A stretch of DNA of 64,000 bases from the NCBI RefSeq assembly GCF_000337375.1, contig NZ_AOJG01000040.1, forward strand, positions 15,792 through 79,791, in the 5' to 3' direction. The stretch is from Halorubrum lipolyticum DSM 21995 (lineage in GTDB: Archaea; Halobacteriota; Halobacteria; Halobacteriales; Haloferacaceae). This document shows, piece by piece, positions 26,541-35,813 of this stretch. The notes beneath the pieces are model-generated. The model saw nothing but the letters and a program-made list of their open reading frames with translations, ran no database searches and was not told the DNA's origin. Both the position numbers and the translations under genes were made by a program. The stretch's first letter is position 1. Every line of letters begins with the position of its first letter.

Positions 26541-27989
26541 ATGAGCAACGGCGACGACGACCCGGCCGACGCCTCCGAGGGGGCCGACGCCGCGGACGAC
26601 GCGGAGGAGGCGGGCGGCGCCGGCGAGTCGACGGACGCGGCCGCCGCGCCCACGCTTCCCGACGAAGCGACCGAGGAGTCCCTGAACGAGTACCTCGACG
26701 AGATCGCGGAGCGCCTCGACGACGCCGAGACCGAGGCGGATCTCGACGACGTCGAGGCGCTCCTCGACGACGCCGAATCGGGGCTCGACGAGGCCGATCT
26801 CCCCGAACCGGACGAGGACGACGAGGACGCCGACGACCCGCGCGGCGACCTCGAAGACCGGATCGCGGAGCTCCGCGACGGCGTCGAGGAGGCCCGCGGC
26901 CCCTACGCCGACGACGTTGTCGACGCGATCGAAGCGGCGGCCTCGACGCTCGAGGAGACCGAGTGGACCGCCGCCGGGCGCGACGACGCCGCCGACGCGG
27001 TGGTCGCGTTCGTCGACGCGGCCGCTGACGCCGTCGACGACGAGGTCGACGCGGCCGGGATCGATCCGGACACGGTCGATACGGACGCGACCGACGCGGA
27101 GGACCCCGACGGGGCCGCCGAGGAGACCGACGACGACCGGCTCGCAGACCTCGTCGCGGCGCTCGACGCCGTGGCCGAGGCGGTCGCGGACGCCGGCCTC
27201 GACCCCGACGACGACAGCGACACGATCGCGGCGCTCCTCGACGCGACCGACGAGCTCGAAGCGGGACTCGACGAGGCCGAGGAGTGGGACGACCTCGAGA
27301 CCCACGAGCAGCTCCGCGCGCAGGGGTACTACGACGTGCTCGGCCACTACAAGGACTTCCCGGTCGAGTGGGCCGCGCTGAAGGAGCACGAGGCGCGCGG
27401 CAACGTCGACATGATCCTGCTCGCGCTCGACTCGCTGCAGTCCGACTTCATGGAGCGCCACTGCCTCGAGGCCCTCGAACGCATGGGGAAACGCGGGAAG
27501 ACCGAGGCGTCGGTCGAAGAGCTGCTCGGCCGCGCCGAGAAGCGCGACCGACCGGCCATCCGTATCCTCGGCAAGATGGCCGCCGAGGAGGCGACCGAGA
27601 CCCTCGTCGAGTACGTTCCGGAGGACTCGAACCCGCAGCTCCAGAAGACCGTGTTCAAGGCCCTCGGCGAGATCGGCGCCGCGGATGCGGTCCAGCCGCT
27701 CGCGAACCAGTTAGACCCCGAGGGCGACACCGAGGACCTCGTCCGGCCCCACGCCGCCCGCGCGCTCGGCCTCATCGGCGACACCCGCGCGATCGATCCC
27801 CTCGCCGACGCGCTCGCCGGGGACGACTCCGACGACGTCCGCGCCGCCGCCGGCTGGGCGCTCCGCCAGATCGGCACGCGCGAGGCGCTCGAAGCGGTCG
27901 CCGAGTACGGCGACGAGCACTCCTTCATCGTGTCCACCGAGGCCGAGAAGGCCGAGCGCGCGCTCGACGAGGCGGCACCGACCGCCTGA
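26541..27989 (+). CDS. HEAT-repeat protein with acidic N-terminal region
   Basis: The 482-residue protein has an extremely acidic Asp/Glu/Ala region (residues 1-250), then an armadillo/HEAT-type alpha solenoid from about residue 255 (LRAQGYYDVLGHYKDFPVEW) to the end, with repeats such as AIRILGKMAAEEATETLVEY, VFKALGEIGAADAVQPLANQ, ARALGLIGDTRAIDPLADAL and AAGWALRQIGTREALEAVAE. It is likely a scaffold or PBS-lyase-like binding protein. The start ATG 26541 lies 26 bases after CTTAAT, suiting a leaderless start; earlier ATGs in frame would be inside the promoter. Confidence 0.82.
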   Translation: MSNGDDDPADASEGADAADDAEEAGGAGESTDAAAAPTLPDEATEESLNEYLDEIAERLDDAETEADLDDVEALLDDAESGLDEADLPEPDEDDEDADDPRGDLEDRIAELRDGVEEARGPYADDVVDAIEAAASTLEETEWTAAGRDDAADAVVAFVDAAADAVDDEVDAAGIDPDTVDTDATDAEDPDGAAEETDDDRLADLVAALDAVAEAVADAGLDPDDDSDTIAALLDATDELEAGLDEAEEWDDLETHEQLRAQGYYDVLGHYKDFPVEWAALKEHEARGNVDMILLALDSLQSDFMERHCLEALERMGKRGKTEASVEELLGRAEKRDRPAIRILGKMAAEEATETLVEYVPEDSNPQLQKTVFKALGEIGAADAVQPLANQLDPEGDTEDLVRPHAARALGLIGDTRAIDPLADALAGDDSDDVRAAAGWALRQIGTREALEAVAEYGDEHSFIVSTEAEKAERALDEAAPTA

Positions 27990-28001
27990 ATCCTCGGCCC
28001 G

Positions 28002-28088
28002 ACACCGGCCGTCCGAGCTCAGTCCGGCACCGGCCGTCCGAGCTCAGTCCGGCACCGGCCGTCCGAGCTCAGTCCGACACCGTCCGTC
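28002..28088 (+). repeat. Tandem 25-bp repeat, three full units plus a partial
   Basis: The unit (A/G)CACCGGCCGTCCGAGCTC followed by AGTCCG repeats at 28002-28026, 28027-28051 and 28052-28076, then a partial unit to about 28088. The copies are almost identical, so the array is recent or under conversion. It lies 12 bases after the HEAT gene stop and ahead of the PLD gene. There are no spacers, so it is not CRISPR. Confidence 0.85.
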
Positions 28089-28131
28089 ATTCGACCGATC
28101 GTTCTTATCTAATGCCGCGGGCAGACCCCCC

Positions 28132-29916
28132 GTGTCGCCTGATTCGCCCCGTCCCGCGAGCGAGTCGACCGCGAGCGTCGCCGCCGTCGCGCTCGCGCTG
28201 CTCCTCCTGACGGGCGCCGCGCCGATCGCGGCCGCGAATGACGGCGGAACGGGTGGGGCGCTCGCCGGGACCGATCCCGGAGGCGTCGTGGCACAGTCGA
28301 ACGACGGGCCGGAGAACCGGACGCTCGTGGCGATGCAGCCGCGGATCGTCGAGCTCTTTCCGAACCCGACGGCGGCGGAGAATCGCGGCGAGTACCTCGT
28401 CGTCCGGCTCCCCGAGCGCGGGAACTGGTCGCTCTCGGACGGCTACCACGAGGCGGAGATCCCGGCGAACGCGAGCGGCGTCGTCGCGCTCTCGATGGAC
28501 CCCGCGAACACGACGGCGCTGCTCGACGACGAAAACGCGATCGCTGGCAGCGGCGGCGTCGGGGAACCGGCGCTCCGCGCGCTCGACGGCTACTTCCCGC
28601 TCGCCGCGTCCGGCGACCGGATCGAGCTTCGCCGAAACGGGACGGCGGTCGCCGTGGTCGAGTACGACCGCGCGCCAGAGGGACACCGCTGGCGCGCGGA
28701 CTGGGGCGAGTGGCGACCGCGGGGGTACGACTCGCGGCCCGCGACCGAAACGGAGAACGCGACCGTGAGACCGTTCGTGCTGCCGGACAGTCCGGGGATG
28801 CCGGTCGATCCGCTGCGCGCGGCCGACGATCGTCTGCTGCTCGCCGGCTACACGCTCGGGTCGGAGCGCGTCGCCGACCTGCTCGTCGCCGCCGCCGACC
28901 GCGGCGTCGACGTGCAGGTCCTCGTCGAGGGCTCGCCGGTCGGCGGTTTTTCCGCCCGGAGCGCGCGCCTACTCGACCGGATCGCGGCCGCCGGCGTCGA
29001 GGTCCGCGTGCTCGACGGCGACCCCGAGCGGTTCCGCTTCCACCACGCCAAGTACGCGGTGGCCGACGACCGCGCGGTGGTCCTCACGGAGAACTGGAAG
29101 CCGTCCGGGACGGGCGGGCGAACCAACCGCGGGTGGGGCGTCGTTACCGGGGGTCCCCGGTCTTCGGGCGGGGACGAGACAGCCGCGGACGAGACGGCCA
29201 CGAACGAGACGGCCACGAACGAGACGGCCGCAGACGACCTCGCCACCCTCTTCCGGGAGGACGCCGCGGCCCCCGACGCCCGCTCGTGGTCGTCGTTCCG
29301 AAACGAGACCGAGTTCCACGCGTCGGGGGCGGCAAACGGGTCGTATCCGACGCGATTCGAGCCGCCGGCGGCGACGACGGCGGACGTCGAACTCCTGACG
29401 ACCCCGGGCAACGCCGCCGATCGGCTGGTCGAGCGGATCGACGCCGCCGACGACCGCGTGTTGGGCGTGGTCCCGCAGACGGGCGGACCGGACAACCGGA
29501 TCGTCCGCGCGCTCCGACGGGCCGCCGACCGCGGCGTCGACGTCCACCTCCTGGTGTCCGGCGCGTGGTACGACCGGGAGACGAACCGCGCGCTCGTCGA
29601 CGAGCTCGACGACGAGCCGATCGAGGTGACTATCTCGGAGCCGCGCGGCCGATTCGGAAAAGTCCACGCGAAGGGACTCGTCGTCGACGACGACGCCGTG
29701 GTCGGGAGCCTCAACTGGAACGAGGGCGCGGCGACGGAGAACAGAGAGGTGTTACTCGCGGTCGAGGACGAAGCGGTCGCCGATTTCTACGCTCGGGCGT
29801 ACGCGGCGGACTGGCGCGGCGGCGGGGTCCACCTGCCGATCGGGTTGCTCGGCGGGTTGGCGACCGCCGTCGCGGGTGCCGGCGCTGTCGCGCGACGGGA
29901 GGTGACGTTCGCGTAG
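28132..29916 (+). CDS. Exported phospholipase D-like protein with lamin-tail-like domain
   Basis: The 594-residue protein has an N-terminal signal-like helix (SVAAVALALLLLTGAAPIAA), then a lamin-tail-like beta domain (about residues 64-190; IVELFPNPTAAENRGEYLVV), and two PLD HKD motifs: HHAKYAVADDRAVV near residue 304 and VHAKGLVVDDDAVVGSLNWN near residue 511. Between them a 15-bp in-frame DNA repeat encodes ETAADETATNETATN. A C-terminal helix (LPIGLLGGLATAVAGAG) followed by RR suggests membrane anchoring. It likely cuts phosphodiesters outside the cell. The GTG start lies 22-30 bases after a TATA-like TTCTTATCTA, so it is leaderless. Confidence 0.85.
   Translation: MSPDSPRPASESTASVAAVALALLLLTGAAPIAAANDGGTGGALAGTDPGGVVAQSNDGPENRTLVAMQPRIVELFPNPTAAENRGEYLVVRLPERGNWSLSDGYHEAEIPANASGVVALSMDPANTTALLDDENAIAGSGGVGEPALRALDGYFPLAASGDRIELRRNGTAVAVVEYDRAPEGHRWRADWGEWRPRGYDSRPATETENATVRPFVLPDSPGMPVDPLRAADDRLLLAGYTLGSERVADLLVAAADRGVDVQVLVEGSPVGGFSARSARLLDRIAAAGVEVRVLDGDPERFRFHHAKYAVADDRAVVLTENWKPSGTGGRTNRGWGVVTGGPRSSGGDETAADETATNETATNETAADDLATLFREDAAAPDARSWSSFRNETEFHASGAANGSYPTRFEPPAATTADVELLTTPGNAADRLVERIDAADDRVLGVVPQTGGPDNRIVRALRRAADRGVDVHLLVSGAWYDRETNRALVDELDDEPIEVTISEPRGRFGKVHAKGLVVDDDAVVGSLNWNEGAATENREVLLAVEDEAVADFYARAYAADWRGGGVHLPIGLLGGLATAVAGAGAVARREVTFA
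29176..29235 (+). repeat. Four in-frame 15-bp repeats inside the PLD gene
   Basis: GAGACGGCCACGAAC repeats at 29191-29205 and 29206-29220, with diverged units at 29176-29190 and 29221-29235. The unit encodes ETATN/ETAAD and lies in the linker between the two HKD domains. Its length is a multiple of three, so copy-number change would keep the frame. Confidence 0.8.
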
Positions 29917-29949
29917 CGACGGTTGGTGAATCGGTCGGCGAGACGGAGA

Positions 29950-31896
29950 TTAGTCGTCGATCGCGGCGGTCGACGAGAGCGCCTCGTCGATCTCCGCCTC
30001 GGCCATCTTCTCGACGAGCGTCTCGATGACGGCGCTTCGGCGTCCCTTCACGAACTTGATCGAGCCGACGACGAGGTGGCCGCCGCCGGAGACGCCCGCC
30101 TCGGGGAGCTCCTCGTTCAGCTCGGTCACCATGTTCGGGATGTCGAGCCGAACGCCGTCGGACCGAAGCACGCAGAAGTCGGGACCGTAGCCGATGGTGA
30201 TGACGGGGTCTCCCGTCTCCTTGACCCGAGTGTCGTGGAGCTCGCCCGTCGTCTTCCCGGGCGCGGGGTAGGTGAACCGGTGGGCGTACTCGTCGAGGTC
30301 GATGCGGTAGAGGTGCGCCCCGGAGGCGAGCCGCTCGTGTTCGACGTGGTCGTCGACGGCGTCGAGCTGGCGCTGCACGTCGCGGTCGGCCCGCTCGGAG
30401 AGGAACTCGACGAGCTCCTCGTGGCGCTCCTCGTCCTCGCAGCCGACGTTGAGCGCGTCGTTGACGAGGGTCTTCCCCTCGGAGTAGCGCAGCCAGTGGG
30501 CGGCGTAGTCGAGCGCCTCGCCGATGTCGAACAGGTCCGACTTGTCGTAGCCGGCCTCCTCGGCGAGCGCGACGTAGTCGTCCATCGCCTCTGCCTTCGA
30601 GCGGTCGGAGAGCCCGGCGACGGCCGGGACGTGCTCCAGCTCCTCGGTGATCGACGGGTCGATCAGTCGGGCGAGCTCGACGCACATCATCCCCGTCGTG
30701 ACCCGGTAGTCCTCGCCGTGGAGATAGGGGTTGACGTGGGCGTCGAGCAGCGGTTCGACGGCCTCGGGGTCCGGGTGGTGGTGGTCGACGGCCGCGATGG
30801 GGATGTCGTAGTGCGCGAGGTTCTCGTAGGCGGGCACGTCCTCCTCGGTCGACCCGTTGTCGAGCATCAGGAGGAAGGGGAGCTTCTGGCCGTGGCGGGC
30901 GCGTCCCTCCAAGGCGAAGTTCAGGTCGCGGGTCACGTCCTCCATCTCGTAGTACGGCGCCTTGCTCGGGAGCCGCTTGAACAGGTGGCGGGCCGCGTCC
31001 GGGTCCTCGTGTACGTCACGGACGAAGTTCTCCAGGGCGAGCTGAACCGGGATCGCCGCGCACATCCCGTCGCCGTCCGCGTGGTGACGGACGCGGATCG
31101 GGCGGCCGGCGAGCACGGTGCGCCGGAGCAGCCGCGCCAGCTCGCGGAGGTCGTCGTGGATCGGCTCGAACGCCTCCCACTCGACGAGGGGGTCGACGTC
31201 GGCGGGCGCGGCGCGCTCGTCGAGGGCCGCCTCGAAGCGCTCGCGGGCCTCGGTCGCCCGCTCTTCGGGGAGCCGCTTCAGCGAGTCGACCTCCAGCTGG
31301 AGGGCGTTCTCGCGGGTCTCGATCGTCCCGCTGACGTGGACCATGTCGCCGACCGCGACCTCGGGGTACGCCCGGACGCCGGCCTCCTCGAAGGCGGCAC
31401 ACGAGACGACGCCGGAGGCGTCCGCGACGGCGAATATCGTCGGGCCGCCCGTCTGTTTCGCCTGCACGACCTCTCCCTCGACGGTGACCTCGTCGCCGGG
31501 CGAAAGCCCGCGGACGCGGGAGACCGTCGGCTCGTGGGCGACGGTCTCGGTCCGGTAGTCGTCGAGGTCCTCGTCGTCGAACGCCACGTCGCCGTTCCCT
31601 TTCACCTCGGTCAGCCGGACGACGAGCCGGTCGCCGACGGCGTAGGTGCCGTCGAGGTTCGACTCGTGGACGAGCCCGCTCACGGCGTCCGAGACGTCGA
31701 CGAAAATTCCGTAATCGACGACGCCGTTGACCTCGGCGTGGTACAGCGCGTCGACCTCGGCGTCCTCGAGGGTGCAGTCCGGTGCCAGATCGTAGACGGT
31801 CGGCCGGTCGTCGGCCGCCCCCTCCGCCGCGTCGGCGTCGGGTTCGAGGCTCGAATCGCCCCGCGTGCCGGAATCCCCGGCGGTGTTCTCGCTCAT
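29950..31896 (-). CDS. DHH-family phosphoesterase with S1 and OB-type domains
   Basis: The 648-residue protein is a RecJ-like archaeal phosphoesterase. Residues about 35-110 form an S1 domain (YHAEVNGVVDYGIFVDVSDA), followed by an OB-like segment (VSRVRGLSPGDEVTVEGEVV). The DHH core has RHHADGDGMCAAI near residues 270-282 and AAVDHHHPDPEAVEP near 367-381, plus ATGAMMCVE-like TTGMMCVELAR. Such proteins degrade single-stranded nucleic acid or small oligonucleotides. S1/OB domains imply RNA or DNA binding. It ends with EALSSTAAIDD. It is convergent with the PLD gene. Confidence 0.88.
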   Translation of the reverse strand: MSENTAGDSGTRGDSSLEPDADAAEGAADDRPTVYDLAPDCTLEDAEVDALYHAEVNGVVDYGIFVDVSDAVSGLVHESNLDGTYAVGDRLVVRLTEVKGNGDVAFDDEDLDDYRTETVAHEPTVSRVRGLSPGDEVTVEGEVVQAKQTGGPTIFAVADASGVVSCAAFEEAGVRAYPEVAVGDMVHVSGTIETRENALQLEVDSLKRLPEERATEARERFEAALDERAAPADVDPLVEWEAFEPIHDDLRELARLLRRTVLAGRPIRVRHHADGDGMCAAIPVQLALENFVRDVHEDPDAARHLFKRLPSKAPYYEMEDVTRDLNFALEGRARHGQKLPFLLMLDNGSTEEDVPAYENLAHYDIPIAAVDHHHPDPEAVEPLLDAHVNPYLHGEDYRVTTGMMCVELARLIDPSITEELEHVPAVAGLSDRSKAEAMDDYVALAEEAGYDKSDLFDIGEALDYAAHWLRYSEGKTLVNDALNVGCEDEERHEELVEFLSERADRDVQRQLDAVDDHVEHERLASGAHLYRIDLDEYAHRFTYPAPGKTTGELHDTRVKETGDPVITIGYGPDFCVLRSDGVRLDIPNMVTELNEELPEAGVSGGGHLVVGSIKFVKGRRSAVIETLVEKMAEAEIDEALSSTAAIDD

Positions 31897-32046
31897 GGAC
31901 GCTCATCGGGAACGGCCGGTGTTAAGCCTGTTCTCTCGCGTCTCCGCAGTCGTCGCGGATGCGCGGCCGACGCACCGCGGTAGCGTCCGGGGTCGTCCGC
32001 TCCGCGGTCCGGAATCCATATGGGGCGACGGCGCCTTCCCTCGCGT

Positions 32047-32568
32047 ATGCGACTGTTCCGCTCGGACGAACTCCTCGGGATCGCTCGGGAGACCATGGAG
32101 TTCGTCCTCGAGGCGAGCGAGGAGAGCCACCCCAACGAGTACATGGGGTTCCTCCGCGCGGACGACGCCCGGAAGCTCGACCTCGACCGAGACGGACAGG
32201 TGATCACCGACGTGCTCGTCATCCCGGGCACGGAGTCGAACCCGACGAGCGCCAGCGTCCGCACCCACATGAAGCCGAACGACATGCGCGCGGTCGGCTC
32301 GGTTCACTCCCACCCGAACGGCGTGCTCCGGCCGAGCGACGCCGACCTCGCGACGTTCGGACAGGGGCAAGTCCACATCATCGTCGGCGCTCCGTACGGG
32401 TGGGGCGACTGGAAGGCGTTCGACAACGAGGGGAACCAGACGACCCTCGACGTGCTCGACGTGGAGGTCCCCGACGAGCACTTCTTCGACTTCACGCAGG
32501 AGGACATCGACCGCGAGATCGGCGAGGAGCGACGCGAGGGCGGCGGCTTCCTCTCGTGGTTCCGATGA
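32047..32568 (+). CDS. JAMM/MPN-domain metalloprotease-like protein
   Basis: The 173-residue protein carries a complete JAMM motif: Glu31, then [14 protein letters not shown] (His87, His89, Ser97, Asp100), matching the HxHx7Sx2D zinc site. Archaeal JAMM enzymes remove SAMP ubiquitin-like modifiers from proteins or activate sulfur carriers; which applies here is not visible. The start ATG 32047 fits CCATATGGG, about 21-29 bases upstream. Its TGA overlaps the ATG of ribL (ATGA), so the two are coupled. Confidence 0.9.
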   Translation: MRLFRSDELLGIARETMEFVLEASEESHPNEYMGFLRADDARKLDLDRDGQVITDVLVIPGTESNPTSASVRTHMKPNDMRAVGSVHSHPNGVLRPSDADLATFGQGQVHIIVGAPYGWGDWKAFDNEGNQTTLDVLDVEVPDEHFFDFTQEDIDREIGEERREGGGFLSWFR

Positions 32569-33056
32569 CTCGGGTCGTCGCGCAGGGGACCTTCGACCTG
32601 CTTCACCCGGGCCACGTTCACTACCTGGAAGACGCGGCGACGCGCGGCGACGAGCTCCACGCCATCGTCGCCCGCCGCACCAACGTCACGCACAAGCCGG
32701 CGCCGGTCCTCTGTGCCGAGCAGCGCCGCGACATGGTCGCCGCGCTCGCCGCGGTCGACGAGGCGCACCTCGGTCACCCCGAGGACGTGTTCGTTCCCAT
32801 CGAGCGCCTCGATCCCGACGTGATCGTGTTGGGGTTCGACCAGCACCACGACGAGGCCGACATCGCCGACGCGCTCGCGGAGCGCGGCATCGACTGCCGG
32901 GTCGAGCGCGCGTCAGGACGCGATCCCCGGTACGAGGACGAGCTCCTCTCCAGCGGGGATATCGTCGATCGGGTCCTGAAGCGGCGCGGAGCCGGCTGCG
33001 ACGGCGACCGCGACGACCGCGGCCACCGCGACGAGGCGGGAGAGCGACCGCAGTAG
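32565..33056 (+). CDS. ribL: FAD synthase (RibL-type adenylyltransferase)
   Basis: The 163-residue nucleotidyltransferase joins AMP to FMN to make FAD. It has the cytidylyltransferase-like HPGH motif ([16 protein letters not shown], His14 and His17) and the C-terminal DDI-less but archaeal-typical [16 protein letters not shown]. The last 25 residues are a Arg/Asp-rich tail ([19 protein letters not shown]). Translation starts at ATG 32565, overlapping the JAMM stop. Family is well known from Methanocaldococcus RibL. Confidence 0.9.
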   Translation: MTRVVAQGTFDLLHPGHVHYLEDAATRGDELHAIVARRTNVTHKPAPVLCAEQRRDMVAALAAVDEAHLGHPEDVFVPIERLDPDVIVLGFDQHHDEADIADALAERGIDCRVERASGRDPRYEDELLSSGDIVDRVLKRRGAGCDGDRDDRGHRDEAGERPQ

Positions 33057-33088
33057 CAGCGACGGCCGCGATCGATGCGGCGAAGCGC

Positions 33089-33110
33089 GGAACCTATATG
33101 GATCGGTTCC
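33089..33110. promoter_or_regulatory. Inverted repeat around the ctaA-ctaB TATA box
   Basis: GGAACC at 33089-33094 and GGTTCC at 33105-33110 are perfect inverted arms with a ten-base spacer TATATGGATC. CTATAT lies inside and is 24-30 bases before GTG 33124. Binding here would occlude the promoter, so it is a candidate repressor site. Confidence 0.5.
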
Positions 33111-33123
33111 TAAAATCGTACAA

Positions 33124-34527
33124 GTGACGATACCAGACCGATTCCCCGCGGTTCTCGCGGCGGCGGCGATGGGCGTGTACCTGCTCATCGTCGTCGGCGC
33201 CACCACCTCGCTCACGGAGGCGACCGCGGCCTGCACGGGCTGGCCCGCCTGCGGCAACGGGGCCGCGCTCCCCGTCGAGACCGCCGGGTGGGTGGCGCTC
33301 GGCCACCGCCTGCTCGCGGTCGTCGTGGGGGCCCTCGTGGCGCTGTCCGCCGCGCTCGCGTGGCGAGACGGGACGAGCCGCCGGATCCGAGCGGCGCTCA
33401 CCGCCGCCCTGCTCGTGTACCCGGTGCAGGCCGGCGTGGGCGCGCTCGTCGCCGTCGGCGGGCTCCCGGCCGCGCTGGGATCCCTTCACCTCCTCCTCGG
33501 CGTGGCAATCTTCGCGGCCGTGCTCGCCGGACTCGCGTGGTGGCTGGAGGCCGAGACCGGCGACCCGGACGACGCCCCGGTCGATTTCCAGCCCGGGACC
33601 GACGACCTCCCGCCGGTCGAGGAGGCGCCGGATCCGGACGTGCCGACTGCGACGGTTCCCCGGTTGAAGGCGACCGCCGCGGCGTACTTCCGGCTGATGA
33701 AGCCGCGGCTGATGTGGCTGCTCTGTCTGGTCGCCGCCGCCGCGATGGCGCTGGCCGGCGGCCCCGGGTTCACGCCGTACGCGGTCGCCGCGACGCTCGT
33801 CGGCGGCGCGCTCTCGATCGGCGCCTCCGGGACGTTCAACCACGTGCTCGAACGCGACGTTGACAAGCGGATGCAGCGCACGAACGACCGCCCGCTGGCG
33901 ACCGACCTCGTGCCGGTCCCGAACGCGCTCGCGTTCGGCGGGCTCCTGACGTTCGTCTCCGTCGGCCTGTTCTGGACGGTCAATCTCCTGACGGCGGCGC
34001 TCGGCCTCGTCGCGATCGTGTTCTACAGCGTCGTGTACACCCTCATCCTGAAGCCGAACACAGTGCAGAACACCGTTATCGGCGGGGCCGCCGGCGCGCT
34101 CCCGGCCCTCATCGGTTGGGCCGCCGTGACCGGTGAGGTCGGCGGCGGCGGGCTGTTGCTCGCGCTGGTCATCTTCCTGTGGACGCCCGCGCACTTCTAC
34201 AACCTCGCGCTGGCCTACAAGGACGACTACGAGCGCGGCGGCTTCCCGATGATGCCCGTGGTCCGCGGAGAGACGACGACGCGCCGGCACATCGTCTGGT
34301 ACCTCGGCGCGACGCTCGTCGCCGCGGTCGCGCTCGCGGCGGTCGCCGAGCCGCTCGGCGCGCTCTACGCCGCCGTGGGCGTCGCCGTCGGCGCCCTGTT
34401 CCTCTGGATGGTCGTCCGGCTTCACTACGAGCAGACCGAGGCCGCGGCGTTCCGCGCGTTCCACGCGTCGAACGCCTACCTCGGCCTCCTGCTGTTCGCC
34501 GTCGTGTTCGACGCGCTCGTGGTCTGA
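33124..34527 (+). CDS. ctaB: Heme O synthase fused to a CtaA-like heme A synthase segment
   Basis: The 467-residue polytopic protein has two parts. The first about 160 residues resemble part of a CtaA/COX15-type heme A synthase (ACTGWPACGNGAALP, GHRLLAVVVGALVALSA, HLLLGVAIFAAVLAG). From about residue 180 it is the CtaB/UbiA prenyltransferase, with the Asp-rich NHVLERDVDKRMQRT and the second DDYERGG/YKDDYERGGFPM. CtaB farnesylates heme B to heme O for the oxidase. GTG 33124 is leaderless by its TATA position. The fused CtaA part is short, so its activity is uncertain. Confidence 0.9.
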   Translation: MTIPDRFPAVLAAAAMGVYLLIVVGATTSLTEATAACTGWPACGNGAALPVETAGWVALGHRLLAVVVGALVALSAALAWRDGTSRRIRAALTAALLVYPVQAGVGALVAVGGLPAALGSLHLLLGVAIFAAVLAGLAWWLEAETGDPDDAPVDFQPGTDDLPPVEEAPDPDVPTATVPRLKATAAAYFRLMKPRLMWLLCLVAAAAMALAGGPGFTPYAVAATLVGGALSIGASGTFNHVLERDVDKRMQRTNDRPLATDLVPVPNALAFGGLLTFVSVGLFWTVNLLTAALGLVAIVFYSVVYTLILKPNTVQNTVIGGAAGALPALIGWAAVTGEVGGGGLLLALVIFLWTPAHFYNLALAYKDDYERGGFPMMPVVRGETTTRRHIVWYLGATLVAAVALAAVAEPLGALYAAVGVAVGALFLWMVVRLHYEQTEAAAFRAFHASNAYLGLLLFAVVFDALVV

Positions 34528-34589
34528 TCGCGGCGCGACCGTCATCGAGTGCCGTCGATTTCTCGGGCGTGATACCCGATCGTGTGCCG

Positions 34590-34598
34590 TTTATATAG
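34590..34598 (+). promoter_or_regulatory. TATA box of the second histidine kinase gene
   Basis: TTTATATAG at 34590-34598 lies about 27-35 bases before ATG 34625, the spacing expected for a leaderless haloarchaeal transcript. Confidence 0.6.
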
Positions 34599-34624
34599 CT
34601 CCGCGAGAAAGCCGTGGTAATCGA

Positions 34625-35701
34625 ATGGACGTATCGCCGAGAGCGGCCACTCGATCGCTGTGGCCCGTCTGGACTCTCGGCGTCGTGCTCACCGTCTCGC
34701 TCGTCGCGGAACTCGCGACCGTCTCGCTCGGGACGGTTCCCGTTCCCAGCGGCTACTGGGTGGGATATCTCTCGTCGGTCCTCGTCGTGTTCGGGTTCGG
34801 GTACGTCGTCCGCTGGATCCCCGCGTCCGAACTCTCGGCCGCGCGGTATCCCCGGCTCAACCAGTGGTGTTTCGCTGGCGGGAGCGTATTCCTGCTCATC
34901 AACGTCGGATTCATGGCGACGCTACCGACGGAGTCGACGTTTCAAGTGTTCGGCTGGGCCCGCTGGGCGGTCGGGTTCGGCGGCGGGATCGGACTGCTCA
35001 TCGGGCTGTTCGAGGCGAGAGCGATCGAACGCGAGGTCACGGCGGAGCGGAGTCGCGTCCGACAGGCCGAGCTCCGCCGCGAGCGGGACCGGCTCGAGGA
35101 GTTCGCGAGCGTCGTGTCGCACGACCTCCGGAACCCGCTCAGCGTCGTCCGCGGTCGCGCCGACCTCGCCGCGCGGGCGCACCCGGACGACGAACACTTG
35201 GCCGAGATCGAGCCCGCGCTCGATCGCATGGACGAGATCATCGAGGAGACGCTCACGCTCGCCCGCGAGGGAAAGAGCGTCGACGAGGTCGAGGACGTCG
35301 ACCTCGCCGAGTGTGCGCGCGAGTGCTGGTCGCGCGTGGACACGGCGGACGCGACGCTCCGCGTGGACCGCTCGGTCACGGTTCGAGCCGACCGCGACCG
35401 GCTGTCGCACGTCTTCGAGAACCTCTTCCGGAACAGCGTGGAACACGGCGGCCGAGACGTGACCGTCCGCGTGGGCGCGCTCGACGGCGAAGACGGCTTC
35501 TACGTCGAGGACGACGGCGCCGGAATCCCGGAGTCGGATGTCGATCGGGTGCGTGAGACCGGGTTCACGTCGTCGCCCGACGGGACGGGGTTCGGACTCG
35601 CGATCGCGGACCGGATCGCCGAGGCACACGGGTGGAAGCTGCGGGTCGAGGATGGAGACGAGGGGGGCGCGCGGTTCGTGATTCGCGGCATCGATCGGTG
35701 A
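34625..35701 (+). CDS. Membrane histidine kinase, four transmembrane segments
   Basis: The 358-residue kinase has about four membrane helices in residues 13-130, a coiled linker (AERSRVRQAELRRERDR), the phosphoacceptor box FASVVSHDLRNPLSVVRG (His166) and an HATPase domain with N box FENLFRNSVEHGG, G1 box DDGAGIPESD and G2 box DGTGFGLAIAD. No response regulator lies adjacent. The four-helix sensory domain has no periplasmic loop, so the signal is probably membrane- or ion-related, though unknown. Confidence 0.9.
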   Translation: MDVSPRAATRSLWPVWTLGVVLTVSLVAELATVSLGTVPVPSGYWVGYLSSVLVVFGFGYVVRWIPASELSAARYPRLNQWCFAGGSVFLLINVGFMATLPTESTFQVFGWARWAVGFGGGIGLLIGLFEARAIEREVTAERSRVRQAELRRERDRLEEFASVVSHDLRNPLSVVRGRADLAARAHPDDEHLAEIEPALDRMDEIIEETLTLAREGKSVDEVEDVDLAECARECWSRVDTADATLRVDRSVTVRADRDRLSHVFENLFRNSVEHGGRDVTVRVGALDGEDGFYVEDDGAGIPESDVDRVRETGFTSSPDGTGFGLAIADRIAEAHGWKLRVEDGDEGGARFVIRGIDR

Positions 35702-35813
35702 GGATAGGGACCGGCAAACGGAGGGGAGCGGGCGGAGGACCGGCGAGGGGAGGAGTCAACGACGGCGCGCAGCGGTGCGTTTTTAAGTTCGTTCGGTGCG
35801 AACACGAGGCCGT

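Noticed and set aside
28002-28088. CRISPR array from the 25-bp repeats
   Set aside because: The units are directly adjacent with no spacer, and no cas genes are nearby.
29923-31983. 686-codon open frame opposite the DHH gene
   Set aside because: It lacks any motif and follows the complementary codons of the well-supported DHH protein.
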